Of a DNA stretch of 64,000 nucleotides, positions 1 through 12,167 are shown piece after piece. The notes under the pieces are model-generated. The model saw nothing but the letters and a program-made list of their open reading frames with translations, had not been told where the DNA came from and ran no database searches. Position numbers and translations under genes: made by a program. Each line of letters starts with the position of its first letter. Positions within the stretch are counted from its first letter, which is position 1. This DNA is from Glutinoglossum americanum (Eukaryota; Ascomycota; Geoglossomycetes; Geoglossales; Geoglossaceae). The stretch lies in the NCBI GenBank assembly GCA_020080175.1, contig JAGHQL010000007.1, positions 186,001 through 250,000 on the forward strand. The letters run 5' to 3'.

Positions 1-2527
1 TACCGAATATAGACTCCGTCAGTTAATAGGCTGTACAGCATTCTGTCACCTCTTAGCTGAACTTGAGGGTGCTGATGACTATTGGCAAGGTAGTTCTATA
101 TATGGCATAGCTATCTAAAACATTGGGATTCATTTTCTGGCTGACTCTCTGTCGATATTGGTTGAGATCTAGCCTTCAGTTGATGAAAACGATACATCTG
201 GAATCTAGGCATTGGTCTAGACCTGACCCTTGGAAGTGTGTGCTTTAGGTGATCCCTCCATACCAACTATGTGGCAGTATAGCAATGCAGCGAAGAGGTG
301 ACAGAGCTGGGGGTCAAAGCACTAGTCTTCCTATTGAATTAGCCAGATATTGAAAAATCTCCAGCTCCGGTATAACCTTTAGAGCATAGTGTCTCATATA
401 TTGTCGTCTTAGCCCACATAAAAGCAATGATGCTAAACTGGAGGTTCCCTTGCATTAGGGGAAGCACCTGATCTTGCGATGGTCAGGAGTGTGGGAAATG
501 CCCCTACTAAGCACTCCTATTTGCTCAGGAACTACTCTTCGGTTGAGTTTCTCTGGTGGAAACCGATCTCAGTATACGAGCTGTGCGGTGATATATCGAT
601 ATAGCAAGGATGTGAAGGATCTAGAATGCGAGCTAATTCAGCTTGCATGAACAGTTCAGGTAACAGAAGTGGAGGTCAGAGCACTAGTCTTCCTGTCTGG
701 TTGACCCGTCGTTAAAGAATCTTCAATCCTAGCACAGCTTTTACTTCTTATTACTATTGGAGCCAGTGATTGTAGGAAATGAACCACTATGCCAAGAGTT
801 CTAGGACGGGAAGTAGTCATGCAGAGACCCTCTCAAGACTGCCAACGAGCTGGTGCTAGATAATGCAGCTGACGGCATAATGAATGAAATCTCTTTGCTT
901 TGATAGCAGCTCCTTCTATGCCTTGCTGAGGTATGATTACTCGTCCCTACCAGATGTGGCATATCTAAGACTTTGACATTGGTCCTGAAGTGGGATTCTG
1001 TTTTGGGGGCAATAATACGAGGGAAGAATCAGAGCTAAGAGAAATATTTTTCAGATTAAAGCGACCTGTGCTGGGAGAGCGAATTAGGGTTACTTCAGGG
1101 GTTCTACGGTGTAGCGAAGACCTTCTAAGTTGACTTGGGTAGGGAAAAGGTGTGTTCTCAGGCCTAGATCTACATTCTAAGCCCACAAGTATGTTGCTTG
1201 ATCATACATATCGGTAATTTCAGCACCAGTTCCGCAGCGGCCTAGCGATGAGGTACAGTGCAGAATTGGGATGGCCAGAGGGTGTGGCAGGGGGTATCGC
1301 CCATGTTTCATCTGCCTTGTTCTAACTTTTCCCCTACATAGCCATTGAGAAAAAGGGTCACACGAGACTCAATGAGTTTGCAGGATGATGTAGTACTATT
1401 GGCAGCAGTGTCAGGCCTATTCATGGCTTTAGTAGCTAGAATGGTCATCTGGAGACCTAACTGCATCGCTTCTATATATTGTATTGACTTTGGATCGACT
1501 TTGGGGGAAGGAGGGAAGGAATGGCACCCTTGTCTAGGTCCTGAACCACACCTGCAAGCATTTCGACTGATCACATATGTATGTGATATGAGAACATGAG
1601 CTAGTTCATCAGTATGAGTAGAGTAGGGAGCAGGGAGTGGGAAGCATCATTCCTCTTTCAGCATCAAGAATTCGAACTTAATACAACTTACGTACGTCAT
1701 TTTCAGAAAGTCTTTCTGAGATGATGAGCTGGAAATTCTCTTACATGAGTAGAATTGTCTCATCTCCTGCTTTGGTTATTTAGTCCTACAGGGCGCTTCT
1801 GCAGTCTAGCCCACTCCTTCATACACCGACCTTACCAATCAGGTGGTGATAAAGGATCTCGTTCCCAGTATTGGACATAAGTTACATGAACGAAGCACAC
1901 ACAATGCATAGTGGCGAGCCTAATAGGGTGTAGGGATAGGAAGAGCCTGGATTTGTTTAGAACACCTCATTCTACACTGATGGTATGACACTGCTAACAG
2001 TGGCATTAGAACCCCCTATTAGACTAATTTGCCTTGTCTTGGGGCCTCCGGCATCTGACTCTGCCAGAGATAGTGTGATTAATTACGCCGGTGATAGCCT
2101 GATGGGATGTGTGGGTCAGGCAGTTTCATTGAACTCAAGGGTCTAGCAATTGTATGGCACACCCCACCTCTTACTTGTTGCTTGATCCTTCATACAGCGC
2201 TGTGCTATGCAGTGCATTTCGCTGACAAGAAATTTCTATGGAAGATGTAGTGTGATGAGTGATGGAATGGTTGGCATATGGCAGGGCGACAGGTCCTGCC
2301 CTGGCCACAACGGGGGGGCTGGGAAGCTGGAGAGCTGATCTTAAGAATTAAAGGTTCTGCCCTTCTGTCCTTTGGTCGTGAGAATCTACAACAGCAGCAG
2401 CATCATTATGAACCCTTCAACTCTAACCTTTATCTCTTACAATCCTATTTTATCGAAGACAAACTGCGGCAGTGGCGACCGACACTGTGACAAAGATGTA
2501 TCCATGAGTACCAACGAACCCTAAACG
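1..2527. other. Gene-poor stretch, nothing recognised
   Basis: No reading frame here has a recognisable domain, a plausible splice pattern or convincing codon use. Short open frames exist on both strands, but none is longer than about 90 codons and none resembles a family I know. The bases are AT-rich and stops are spread through all six frames. This is probably decayed repeat or intergenic DNA. Confidence 0.5.
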
Positions 2528-3230
2528 ATGTCGAGCAACCTGCTAATCGATATGCCTCAAACACAGTCAACAGCGTCTACTCGGGTAAGCTCGATCCGGA
2601 GTAGTTCAGTTAGTAGAGATGAGTTTGAGGATAGTGGTAGTACAGGTAAGTAGTATTCCTGATCGGGCTGCGATGAGAGAATATAGTTCATGTCTAACTC
2701 ATTCTCAGAAAACAATATGGAGATCGGCTCTCCTTTTACCAAGATTCTCAATAGTATTAGACTTAAGAACAACAGTCTCATGACCAAAATTAGAACTGAT
2801 GCTGAATTCAAGGGTAATGGCTCTGAGATGCAGGGAATCAGAAGTGAGACAGGAGGACAAGGAAGTCAAGGTAAGTACAGAAATTTTGGTCGATACCTAC
2901 ATATCTAATCATTCTTAGATAGTCCATTAGTGATTGACAGTGACACCGATGACACTAAGAGTGAAGATGATAGCCTTATATAGAAAAGACAAAAATTAAC
3001 TTGCTCTCGGACCAGAGGTCAAGGTAAGCACATATCTCCAGCTGAAAAGGAATGAGTATATCTAACAGCTCATACAGTGGCTGGTGAGGATGCAAGGCTT
3101 AAGGGTGAGTCACCATTAGATAATAATTATTTTAACTTCCTCTACAAGACATATCGATAGAGTTGGAGGGCTGTGTTTAAATTTCCAAGTGGCACTACCA
3201 GAGAGAATGATGCTATAGGTAGGATACCGC
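2528..3230 (+). pseudogene. Intron-bearing gene remnant of unknown family
   Basis: Four short coding blocks join in phase through introns with good GTAAGT/GTAAGC donors and TCTAAC-like branch sites (about 2636-2708, 2871-2919 and 3023-3078). The first blocks read as a Ser-rich, polar start (MSSNLLIDMPQTQ) followed by a Lys/Asn-rich part. A third, acidic block (SPLVIDSDTDD) is followed by an in-frame TAG, and the block after it has another TAG. Both can be explained as CAG to TAG, a C-to-T change at CpA. The preserved introns say this was once a host-type gene. I do not recognise the family and cannot give a function. It is called a pseudogene because of the two stops. Confidence 0.4.
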
Positions 3231-3239
3231 TGAATATCA

Positions 3240-4639
3240 ATGGGATTTAGGAAGTAGTTATTTTAAAAACTCGATAATGCGTGTTGGCTACTCTAAGAAA
3301 AGGTTAGTGTTAGAAGGCTTTACGTAAAGGGGGGGCACATGTTGCTAAGCACAGTGCTATCAGAGGATGCAGGGAACCGACGGTATAGGATTGATTGGAT
3401 AGTAGTGCCCCTCTACTGGCACCGTAGAGGAAGGAATACCTCATTCCTACCCTTCATATCAGCTAAACCTGTGCATGGCATAAAGGAATCATACATGACC
3501 TTGTCTCTAAGGTGTATGGAATAAGTTCTTAGCACTAGTAAGGATCGAGTTTAGCCAGGAATAGGAACACCCTATTGGGAAAGATGAATAGACATTAACA
3601 TTACGTCGAGTCTTGAGCCAATTCCATGCCCACTTCCAGGCTCCACAGTACTGTGGACTTCGTCTTTTTAAGTAACTCACATCTCAACATTGTTTCTAAA
3701 AGTATACTAACATCCCTTCCTGCATGCCGAGACACTCTCCGTGCCAAAATAAATAAGAGATACTTTGACTTTAAGCAACTCGATTTCAGCATACCTATTA
3801 GTATATATCACAATTCTATATAAACCGTATACTATAGCTATTCTTAAATATCTAAGACTCCTCCTACCTAAAAATTACGTTCATATTATTATTTTTACGC
3901 TTAAGTTATAAAGAACCTTCTTTTCGTATAAAATAATGTTCCTTTGCTATAGCAATACTATTAAGCTCTTACTACTTATAATACTTATAGAGGGGTCTTA
4001 TCCGAACCTGAGAGGCTTACAATAGCCTGGTAAGTCATCATCAGCCCCCTGTCTGCTATTGAGTGCAAATTCATGCAAGGTCGCCACTCCGATTAGTACC
4101 TCTAGCCAGAGGAATTACTAATTCTGACTAATGCGAAACAGCTACATAATCATTACATTGTACTTTACTTACAGCAGCTGCTAAGCAAGCTTGTGGCAGT
4201 CACACCTGTGGCTGTGCGAAGTCTTGGCAAGTAGTCCGACCTAAGCCCCACGATCCAACTCAATCTTAGCTACTTTATGCCTCCCCATCAACCAACTCAT
4301 CTAAAGTTGTAGATTTGCCACCTCACAAGGCTATGACCAGTGCGGGTCGGTCACCCTCCCTACTAGTGCAGCATAATGTTAAAGTGCGTTGCTACTTCGC
4401 CTCATAGTTAAGCAGCAGACCTAGCATCGCACACATAGCAACATGACTAAGAATATTTACTACCCTCTGGTGACTCTTATATTGCTTGTTTTTAAGCAAT
4501 GACTTAGGAGAACTAGTAGAACATGATAGAATTCAAGTAGCAAACACGACGACTATATAGGCATGCACTCCCCTTGACCCTCTATGAAATAGAGGTATGA
4601 AGAAAATAATATATTATGAATGTTAAGACCATTATAACC
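3240..4639. other. Gene-poor stretch with a dispersed repeat
   Basis: No supported gene. The region from about 3800 to 4010 is very AT-rich. One copy of a short dispersed repeat lies at about 4325-4365 and is listed separately. Small open frames on both strands show no domain. Confidence 0.45.
4325..4366 (+). repeat. Dispersed short repeat, copy 1
   Basis: The string GACCAGTGCGGGTCGGTCAC followed by CCTCCCTACTAG is shared, with a few differences, with a direct copy near 5629-5662 and an inverted copy near 10017-10056. Such shared ends could be terminal repeats of a small DNA transposon or solo fragments of one. No transposase lies between the copies. Confidence 0.4.
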
Positions 4640-5650
4640 TCACCAATTATCTGCCACTCTTTCGTTACTACACATATTTGCCGACTTGTCGAGTGCTAAG
4701 TGCAAGCTTCTACGATCAATCTCGAAGCTTAAGACATGACCATTTCTGAACCCGATAGCCACTTGATTGCCTCCCACATAACATCGTAGCTCGAAATCTG
4801 ACGTCAGCGGAAATACAGGCATTGCTCCATAGTAAATCTACTGATTACTAACCCAAAGATCTTCTAACAACTCATAGTCAGTGTCATAACTCACAGTCGG
4901 TTACTCGGCGAGGTGCTTAAGAGCCTCTGAGGCCGGGTAATCTGATAGTGTTATGCGAGGCGATGTGGTTCCATATGGTTAGCACGACGCTCGATCCATT
5001 GTGGGGAGGACCCGCAGGAAGGGTATTGCAATCATGTATATAAGCAGCGCACTGGCCTCCGGTTGGGAGGTTAGCGATCAGTCTTCTACATTTCCCGTCT
5101 CACTAGAATTGAGTCTATTCCCATTTTACTTAGTATTGCAACCCTGGCTGACATCAGGTCACCCACGCATCGTCAACCTTATCTATAGTTATCGCACCTT
5201 ACCTTATTACCTTAGATGGCAAGCAGGTGGCTAGCTTTCGAGGATCTTGCGACCGGTGTCGTTACACTGCCATCAACCTCCCTAGAACCCTTGATGACCT
5301 AGGACCTTTCTGGGCTCTTGGCATTAAGGGTTCTTACAGTCAGGCTATAACTATCTGTAAGGATGCTTTCGATCTTAATCGGACTAAGATTTGTTATAAG
5401 GTGTAAACCGTTTTCAGAGAATTTTAAAGAGTAGACAGTTCCGGAGGTCTTGATTTCCTTCCATGTACAGAACTTGAGACTACTACCAATAGTGCTGCCA
5501 AGCAATCTTGAGACTTTCAGGGACTTGGCAACATCCTACAGCTTGATGGTCCTGTCACAGGATCCTGATGTGATCTGCTTGCCGTCGGGCAAGAACGCTA
5601 TGACAGGTGATCCTTTCAAGGCTGTGGCCAGTGCAGGTCAGCCACCTCCC
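4640..5650 (-). pseudogene. C-terminal remnant of a STAND-type WD40 repeat protein
   Basis: On the minus strand the segment reads as the last WD40 blades of a fungal NACHT/NB-WD40 protein. It has a propeller strand around TSGSCDRTIKL at about 5545, a later blade with GTVYSLKFSENGLHL near 5400, and a closing blade with GGNQVAIGFRNGHVLSFEID near 4730. These endings are characteristic of HET-E-like WD40 STAND proteins, which act in heterokaryon incompatibility and innate immunity. The Trp expected after IKL is a TAG at 5536-5538, a G-to-A change equal to CpA-to-TpA on the other strand. The NACHT and N-terminal domains are absent: a different gene, the TPR STAND remnant, begins about 230 bases upstream. 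It is a truncated, inactivated gene. The domain call is fairly sure, the exact limits are not. Confidence 0.6.
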
Positions 5651-5662
5651 TGCCGGCAGTAG
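5629..5662 (+). repeat. Dispersed short repeat, copy 2
   Basis: The sequence GGCCAGTGCAGGTCAGCCAC, followed by CTCCCTGCCGGCAG, is a diverged direct relative of the repeat near 4325. It sits at the broken upstream edge of the WD40 remnant, so it may mark the insertion or recombination point that truncated that gene. Confidence 0.35.
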
Positions 5663-5881
5663 TGATGGTGAGTAGCAAAGAACTTAGATTATCATTTGAC
5701 ATCATTCTCAAGCTATTCCACACTATACGCATCCTGCCACTTTAAACAAGAAAACCCGAATTCCTAGTCTTCACTAGCTCTATCAGCGAAGTGATTTCCC
5801 AAGGTAATGCCTAAAATACTTGTAAATATACAATGTACAAATAGGGTTCTCTTAAATCTCAATCTTTACATTCTCCAACTA

Positions 5882-7770
5882 CTACTCATTTAAAGCTCTA
5901 AGTGATGATGTTGTATATGGATGTTGAGGGCCAAGGACTTTTTCCTGCAACTTAAAGCATTTCTCCAGCAATAAAATAGCCTCTCTATTGCAGTCTTGGA
6001 ACTTGAACATAAATGCCAGGTTGGTCATACTAGTCAGCGTGGAAGGATGCTTTGCCCCTAACACCCTCTTACTCGTCTCCATTACTTGTACCTCCAGCTC
6101 TTTGGCCTCCTTCCACCGCCCTTGATTTCTGTATGTCAATGCCAGGTTAGCCATACTGATCAGCGTGGAAGGATGCTCTGCCCCCAGCACCCTCTTTCTT
6201 GTCTCCATCACTTGTACCTCCAGCTCTTCGGCCTCCTTCCACTTCTTTTCGAGATTGTAAACTAACCTTACCATCGCCATACTACTTAATGTATCTCCTT
6301 GCTCTTTACCAAGCTGCTTCTTTCTTACTTTCATTGACCTTACTGACATCTTCTCTGTGTCTACAGCACTTCCTTATTGCCACGCATACCATGTCACATT
6401 GTACAGTAGTAGGGCCCACTCCTTGGGTGACTCCTCCCCCTCAGGCTGCTGTGCCAATGCCGACTTTACATGTGGGAATAGCACCCGGCATTTGGCCCAG
6501 TTCTCATACTTCTCAGTTGGAAACTCCCTGCAAAGATTCGTAATATACTTCTTCTTTAATTCTTTGAGCTGTCCCTGGCCTTCCAGCCACTTCCGGCTAG
6601 CTAGCTGTACAAGTGCATGCATCTCAAATATACTTGCATCGGTAGTAAAGGAGATAAATAAGTAGTTTCTTAGCGTGAGAACATCATCGTCAAATCCATC
6701 ATCGATGCTGCCTTCCGATGTGTTATCGTCGCTATTACTCTCTTTGCTCTCCACGCTATTCGCTCCTGGGTTATATTCTAGTCCACTTCGATTATAAATC
6801 AGGGCTTCAGGAATTTCTTGCCAGTCAAAAAAGTTCATGAGTGATAGCTAGTCAGCTGCTGATTGCCTTATATCAAGTATATAATTAAATGATATTTGCC
6901 AAGTTGTAATAATCGAGTTTTCGGCCTCCCAGTCTCTATGAAGATGACCCCCGTCGTAGTTTAAGAGACTCGTCTTTTTCCTATCACTCTTGTAAAACAT
7001 CTCTAGGTACTGCTGTATGGAACATCGTACTGCCCACTCCTTGATGTACGCAGCTGCCTGGACGATGGCAAGTAGCATGAACTCAAGTGCCATCACTAGC
7101 TTAGCCACCCCATCCTTGTCCATCTGCTTTCTCAGCTTCTTTTCAAAGAGCGCCAGTGCTTGGTCTTTGTCCATCGGCTCTACAACAATTATGTTGCTCT
7201 CTTCTACTAGCTTCAACGCCACATCTCTGCTTCACATTGTAATAAGAATCGACCCGGTCACGCTTGAAGGCAAATATTGAAAGAGCAGTCGTGCAAAACA
7301 GCTACTTAAGCCGCCTTCCTGTGTGCCCTGGCTCGTGGTAGGGGGCTTAAGAAGGAACCTGATATCGTCGACGTTGTCAAGGATAAGTACCCACTTTCCC
7401 CTCCTTTCATCGTGTAATCAGTCGTGGACAAGCTTGAAAACATTCACCTTCAGATTCCTCCGGCCAGGAATCTTAGCTTGATCTGTGATTTCCCGAAAAC
7501 TTTGCTTAAAACGGGCTGCATTACTCCCATGCACCCAGAAAACTCATGTATCTCGTGATTCGTCTCTGACCCGGTAGGAGTATTCAATGGAAAGTTGCGA
7601 CTTCCTGCATGCAGGTCAGCACTTAGACTAAGCTCTCAGCTTTTGGAATTGTACCTTACTCCACCAAGACCGACAAGTGCAGTCCTAGATGCTGGTATGG
7701 ATAGCTTCTCGTAAATCTGATCGAGTAGCATTCCGCAATTGACGAAGTCATGGTCGCGAAGAAAGGGAAT
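5882..7770 (-). pseudogene. NB-ARC/TPR STAND (NLR-like) gene, inactivated
   Basis: Read on the minus strand, the order is: a lead-in typical of fungal NB-ARC proteins (PFLRDHDFVNCGMLLDQIY, near 7760), the P-loop region (ALVGLGGV, near 7680) split by an intron whose 3' side reads KSQLSIEYSYR, then WVFWVHGSNAARF, the Walker B site WVLILDNVDDI, the sensor ILITM.SRDVALKLVEE, the ARC region, and at least three kinesin-light-chain-type TPRs (GAEHPSTLISMANLALTYRN and relatives, 5900-6280). Stops interrupt it at 7544-7546 and 7418-7420 (TGA where the family has Trp) and 7232-7234 (TGA where it has Arg), and the glycine before the P-loop lysine seems changed. There is a further break near 6840. Intact members are nucleotide-switch immune or incompatibility receptors. 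This copy is dead. The changes are transitions, consistent with repeat-induced point mutation. Confidence 0.8.
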
Positions 7771-8640
7771 GTTGGCGGACGAATTCGAGGGTGTTTCTGG
7801 TCATTCTGATGTGGGGCGCAAAGCCGTTAGCGTGCTGTTGAGCCTGGGCCTCTAGATACGGTAACTCACTAGGCACGAGATAGATCTCAGACTTGCGAGC
7901 AGTGGTCTATATTGTATATAGAATGAGTTGGATCACAATAAGGCTATGGGCATGATAGTATACTCAATTCAATTGCAGGTAAAACGACTGACTAGCTACA
8001 TCGTAGTACATCATTAGCCTGGGTTCTTATATTCATTCTGAAGTATGCATGAGTCACGGCGAGTCACCGTGACTCCTCCTAGGTACTGGTGACTCTTCTA
8101 GGCACCAGCAACCTTCCGTTTAGGCAACGGCGCCACAGCATACTCACAATACTCAGCATTAATCGGGCCATAGTTCTGCCCTACTTGAAAGCCGTAGTTG
8201 CCATCTCCGAAGGCAATCGTTGCGTTGTATTGTACCATGTCGAACACGTGGGCGGAGAAGTCATTCTAGGTTGTAGGACTGGATGTTGTCAGGCTGGTAT
8301 CTTGAAGGCGGTGAATACTCAGCTGAGCTCGTTTCCCAGCCTCGCACCTTCATCCCTCTCCACCTCTTCCCTTTTGAACAGATATTTGGCCTCCTCAGTC
8401 TTGGGCACGTTGACTTCTACTCATTAATATGCCTGATCCTCTTAGTGTTGCCGCAAGCATCATCAGCATCACTGTCCCCGCTCTGTATGATACACGCCTT
8501 CTTGTTGTAAGGTTACAGATCGGACTCAGTTCATTTTAATCTATCTACTGCTGGGGCTGCCGGCATCTTTTATAGACAGCCAGGACATATCACCACTATG
8601 GTAGCAATGCTGACATATCGACGAGCAAACCACCTCAAAG
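7771..8640. other. Gene-poor stretch, nothing recognised
   Basis: No supported gene. A compact near-palindrome built on the motif GAGTCACGGCGAGTCACCGTGACTC without its middle lies at about 8050-8072. The remaining open frames are short and lack domains. Confidence 0.4.
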
Positions 8641-8689
8641 GTTCACCATACGTCTAGATGGTGGTGCCAAATCACTACTTACAATACTT

Positions 8690-9475
8690 CTTTTGAATGA
8701 CCTTAATAAGATTATCGATGCTCCACAGGCTATCCAAAGCCTGAAAGACGATGTTGCATCAGCTGAAATGGCCCTTCAATCACTGCAAGCTATAAAAGAC
8801 CCTGAGTGGGAGGTCCTTGGTCAAACAGTAGCCGGTCAGTCCAAAGCAGCAAGCAAGAATTGTGCAAGAGTATGTGGCGTATTCCGCGACAACCTACAGT
8901 CCTGGACAAGACATTCTCAAGAAGGAAAGATGTCATGGCAAGATAGGGCAAAAGTTGGCTTCTTCAAGAAGTATTAAATCAAGACCATGTCCAAGCAACT
9001 TCAGAGCTGCAAAGTCACTTTCAATTCAGCAGTTAGCATAGCGACCTTATATGCAATCTAATAGAGCATTAGAGCATAGCAATAATACTAACTATGATTA
9101 TCTAGGTACAGCTCTATCTGCTATACTTGTATCACTAAGGAGATAAGGTAGACAATCTCAATCAAGGAGGCAGAGATTTTCAAAGTTATCACATCGACGA
9201 ATACACAGCTGATTGAAGTGGATAGTAGCTTGGGAGAGATTCACCTTACCAACTCTACCCATGAACAGGGTCCAAAGGAAGAGGATGTGAGGAATGTAGT
9301 CAAGCAAATTGAAGAGGAACGGGTTGCACTTGATTGTTCACGAAAATTGCTCAAGGAATTACTGTTAAAAGTACAGGAGGATGCTGTAGCAAGAGCTTGT
9401 GAGGGATGCCAAGACGCCTGTCCGCAGGTGTCTCGTCGTGGTGCCGGTAGTGTGCTGACTATAGTGTAGTCTAAA
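8690..9475 (+). pseudogene. N-terminal domain of a fungal STAND protein, inactivated
   Basis: The frame from about 8690 carries the helical N-terminal domain found in front of many fungal STAND and ankyrin proteins: ALQSLQAIKDPEWEVLGQTV, then SWTRHSQEGKMSWQDRAKVG and FFKKY. The family continues with QIK, and here a TAA stands at 8975-8977 where CAA is expected, another C-to-T change at CpA. The frame then goes on as TMSKQLQSCKVTFNSAVSIA. After a gap the second half of the domain is still readable at 9155-9470 (EEERVALDCSRKLLKELLLK), ending at a TAG. Nothing resembling the NTPase or repeat domains follows. It was probably an immune or incompatibility receptor, now a fossil. The domain assignment rests on recalled family sequence, not on a search. 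Confidence 0.65.
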
Positions 9476-12167
9476 TGTCTTGTAGGCAATGAATCAAGGG
9501 GCAGGCAGTTAGCTATGCCATCAGAATACCGTAGGTGGTCCGTAGGAGTGCCGGTTACACTTCTAGTGATGAGAGATGTTGTTGAGGCAACTTCTTGATG
9601 ACTTCTGAATAAGAACTAATTGCTGGCCCCCAAAAGAGCTGCCAGCAATGAGGCTAAATACATCATAATCATGTGCCCCTGGCGGACCGCCCTCGGCCCT
9701 CAGCCAGTCAACGGTCATTACTTTAAGTGACCGTTACAGAGCTGCAAATGAAAGTCAAACACAGTTAATGAAAGTAAAATTTAAAGACTATAATAGTGAG
9801 TTTCAGGCAGGAACTATTAATGGTCCTATTAATGAAATCAGTTTTGGAGCTAAGTGAGTACTGCTAGACGAACTATGTTGTAACTAGTTTCTGATTGGCA
9901 AGATCATACTTTTATGTGCACTAATAACTATTTAGTGCAAATATAAAAGGACACAGTACAATTACAAATGGTACCTAATGTAATGTAAGGGATTTGGGCA
10001 TTTAATATCGTCACTAACTAGTAGGGAGGGTGGACGACCCACTCTGGCCATACCTTTGTTAAGATATATAGAAGCATGCAAACAAGCGATATCACTACAG
10101 CTTTTTTTTTTCCCTTGGACAGAGAGTAAGTAAGTAGTCCTGCTGCAGCAGGCTAGTTGAAACAGAAAGCTGCTATCGTACTATTACATTTAGTATGCTT
10201 ACACTTTTTCAGAATCTTAAAATTGCTCCTTCATTGAAAAGGAGCTAAAACAGCCTTTGTAATTATCTTGGTGGCTTTTTAAGGTAGTGAGGGGCACCAG
10301 TTAGCATGTAAAATGGACGTGCCGTATAATAAAGCCAGTGTGAAAAAACTTAATTATTAAATACAATAGATATTGCAGAAAGGACGAAAAGTTAGGGAGG
10401 CAAGCCTTTTGGGTAAAAACATCGTGAAATACAGATATGAGATTAGATAGCCACATCATGGCTGTTAAAGCTAAGACCTGGTTCCAGCTCTAATAGTTAG
10501 ATTTCATTGTCATTCAGAATCTCTCCAAGCTTAGTACTCTCCTTTAGTACAATATATGCCTTTTTTCTAGTAATCTTCATATCATCTCTGATGTAATAGT
10601 TGGTGGGAGGCCGGCGAGTTACGGGCGTGGGTATGTAGGTATGGTATGGGTTGTTCTAGCCTGTCGGCTAGCACTGTAGTCTTTTTGGCTCTGATTATGG
10701 CGCCCGTGCGAAACCCACCTGAGCGACTCATAATATCTGATCAACAAGATAATCAACTCAGGTATAAGAACGGTAAGAATATAACTAGTAACTCCAATAT
10801 TGGCAATAAGTGTATGCCTAGAGGTTATGTCACGGATTTGTTGCCCAAAGTGAAATCCAATATAATCAGACCTATTCGACTAGTCAGTATGGATGGTTCA
10901 AAGATTGTGTGAATAGTTACATAAGTTCTTGCCCCTTAGGCCCATAGTAGCCTGCTGTGGCTAAGGGTATTTGATTGGCAATATTTAATCTTGACTTTTT
11001 TTATTTGTTGTCTTGAACTCCTTTAGAAATGACCTGATTGAGGGCAGAGTGAAAGCTTCTAAAACGACTCTTCAGACTTCTCTAGTTGATCTTTGGATAT
11101 TCTCATTTTCTCTATTCAATCTTTGCTGACCTTTTTGTATGAACTAGACAAAAGTACTTTTTATGCCTATAGTTGCTTCGTTTATCAAGTCTCCAGCCGA
11201 TTAACCATGTTCGATCAATTTCCACTCCACATAATAGACAATTCGTAGTAAAAGATTCTGACTTATTATCTTCACCAATGCTCTCAGAATGAGAAGAAGG
11301 GCATTCATTGGCTTGAGAGATAAATATACTTGTATCATTACCAGAAAGCTTTAAAGACCCCTCATCTAGGCCATCATCGGTTGGATCTCGAGAGACTTAC
11401 ATATCTGAAGTCTACATTTACTCATAGGTACGTATATATAGGAATTTCGTGATGTAAGTTTATAACAAACAACTACAGCATACACTTTAACTAATAAGCC
11501 TAAATCTTAAACACCGAAGAATTAATAAATAAGCTCTTCATTATATTTAGGAAATCTAAGTTTCCTGCCCCCAGACCCCCTGTTTCCCACTCCCAGAAGC
11601 ATTAAAATCAAGGAGCCTAAACATCTTTAAGGAACCAACAGAGACTGAGAAATAGAGTAAAAATTATTATATTTAGCTACTAGTATCCATATGTAGGCGA
11701 TTCGACTGCCAGATCTGGGAGGTCTATACCCGCTGTTTTTAAACGCGTGCTCGCTCGCTTAATAGCCCTTACCAGGCTGACTTCTTGCCGCTTCAACACT
11801 TCCTCCAGCCGCCCTTGGCGAAAGAAAAGAAACCCGGAACCCGTAATTCTGAAATCGCAACTTCACCAGAAAGATGTCTCATGCGCTGCTCCCGCGCTGG
11901 GATTTGTATTTAATTCAGTCACCTCACACTACCTCTGGCCCTCAGCACTTAGTTATTCAGCATCATCACTCCTGCAGCACTGCCAGCAACACTCTCTTAT
12001 TTCGGATAACATATCTCATCCTCCTGCCTCTCCCAATACCTCCCTGATTCTGCGTCAATCGGGTCTCTATCTCGCATATCATTCGATTCCTCTTGTGGGA
12101 AGCAGCACCGTCTCGTACTTCTCTTGAACCTATCGCCCTTCTCGCACGATTACGGCGTTTGAGCTAA
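9476..12167. other. Gene-poor stretch upstream of the recombinase; likely holds the left edge of the mobile element
   Basis: No supported gene. It is AT-rich, with short frames only. An inverted copy of the dispersed repeat lies at about 10017-10056. From about 11700 the base composition rises toward that of the recombinase gene. In known Starships the recombinase is the first gene inside the 5' end, so the element boundary would be expected in the last one or two kilobases of this stretch, but I could not see a terminal repeat or a target duplication. Confidence 0.4.
10017..10056 (-). repeat. Dispersed short repeat, inverted copy 3
   Basis: TACTAGTAGGGAGGGTGGAC followed by GACCCACTCTGGCC is close to the reverse complement of the repeat at 4325-4366. 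With copy 1 it forms an inverted pair about 5.7 kb apart that encloses the STAND remnants. This could be chance placement of two solo elements or the ends of an old composite insertion. Confidence 0.4.

Noticed and set aside
8089-8510. Two plus-strand frames as a gene
   Set aside because: They overlap in different phases, have no domain and lie in decayed DNA next to STAND remnants.
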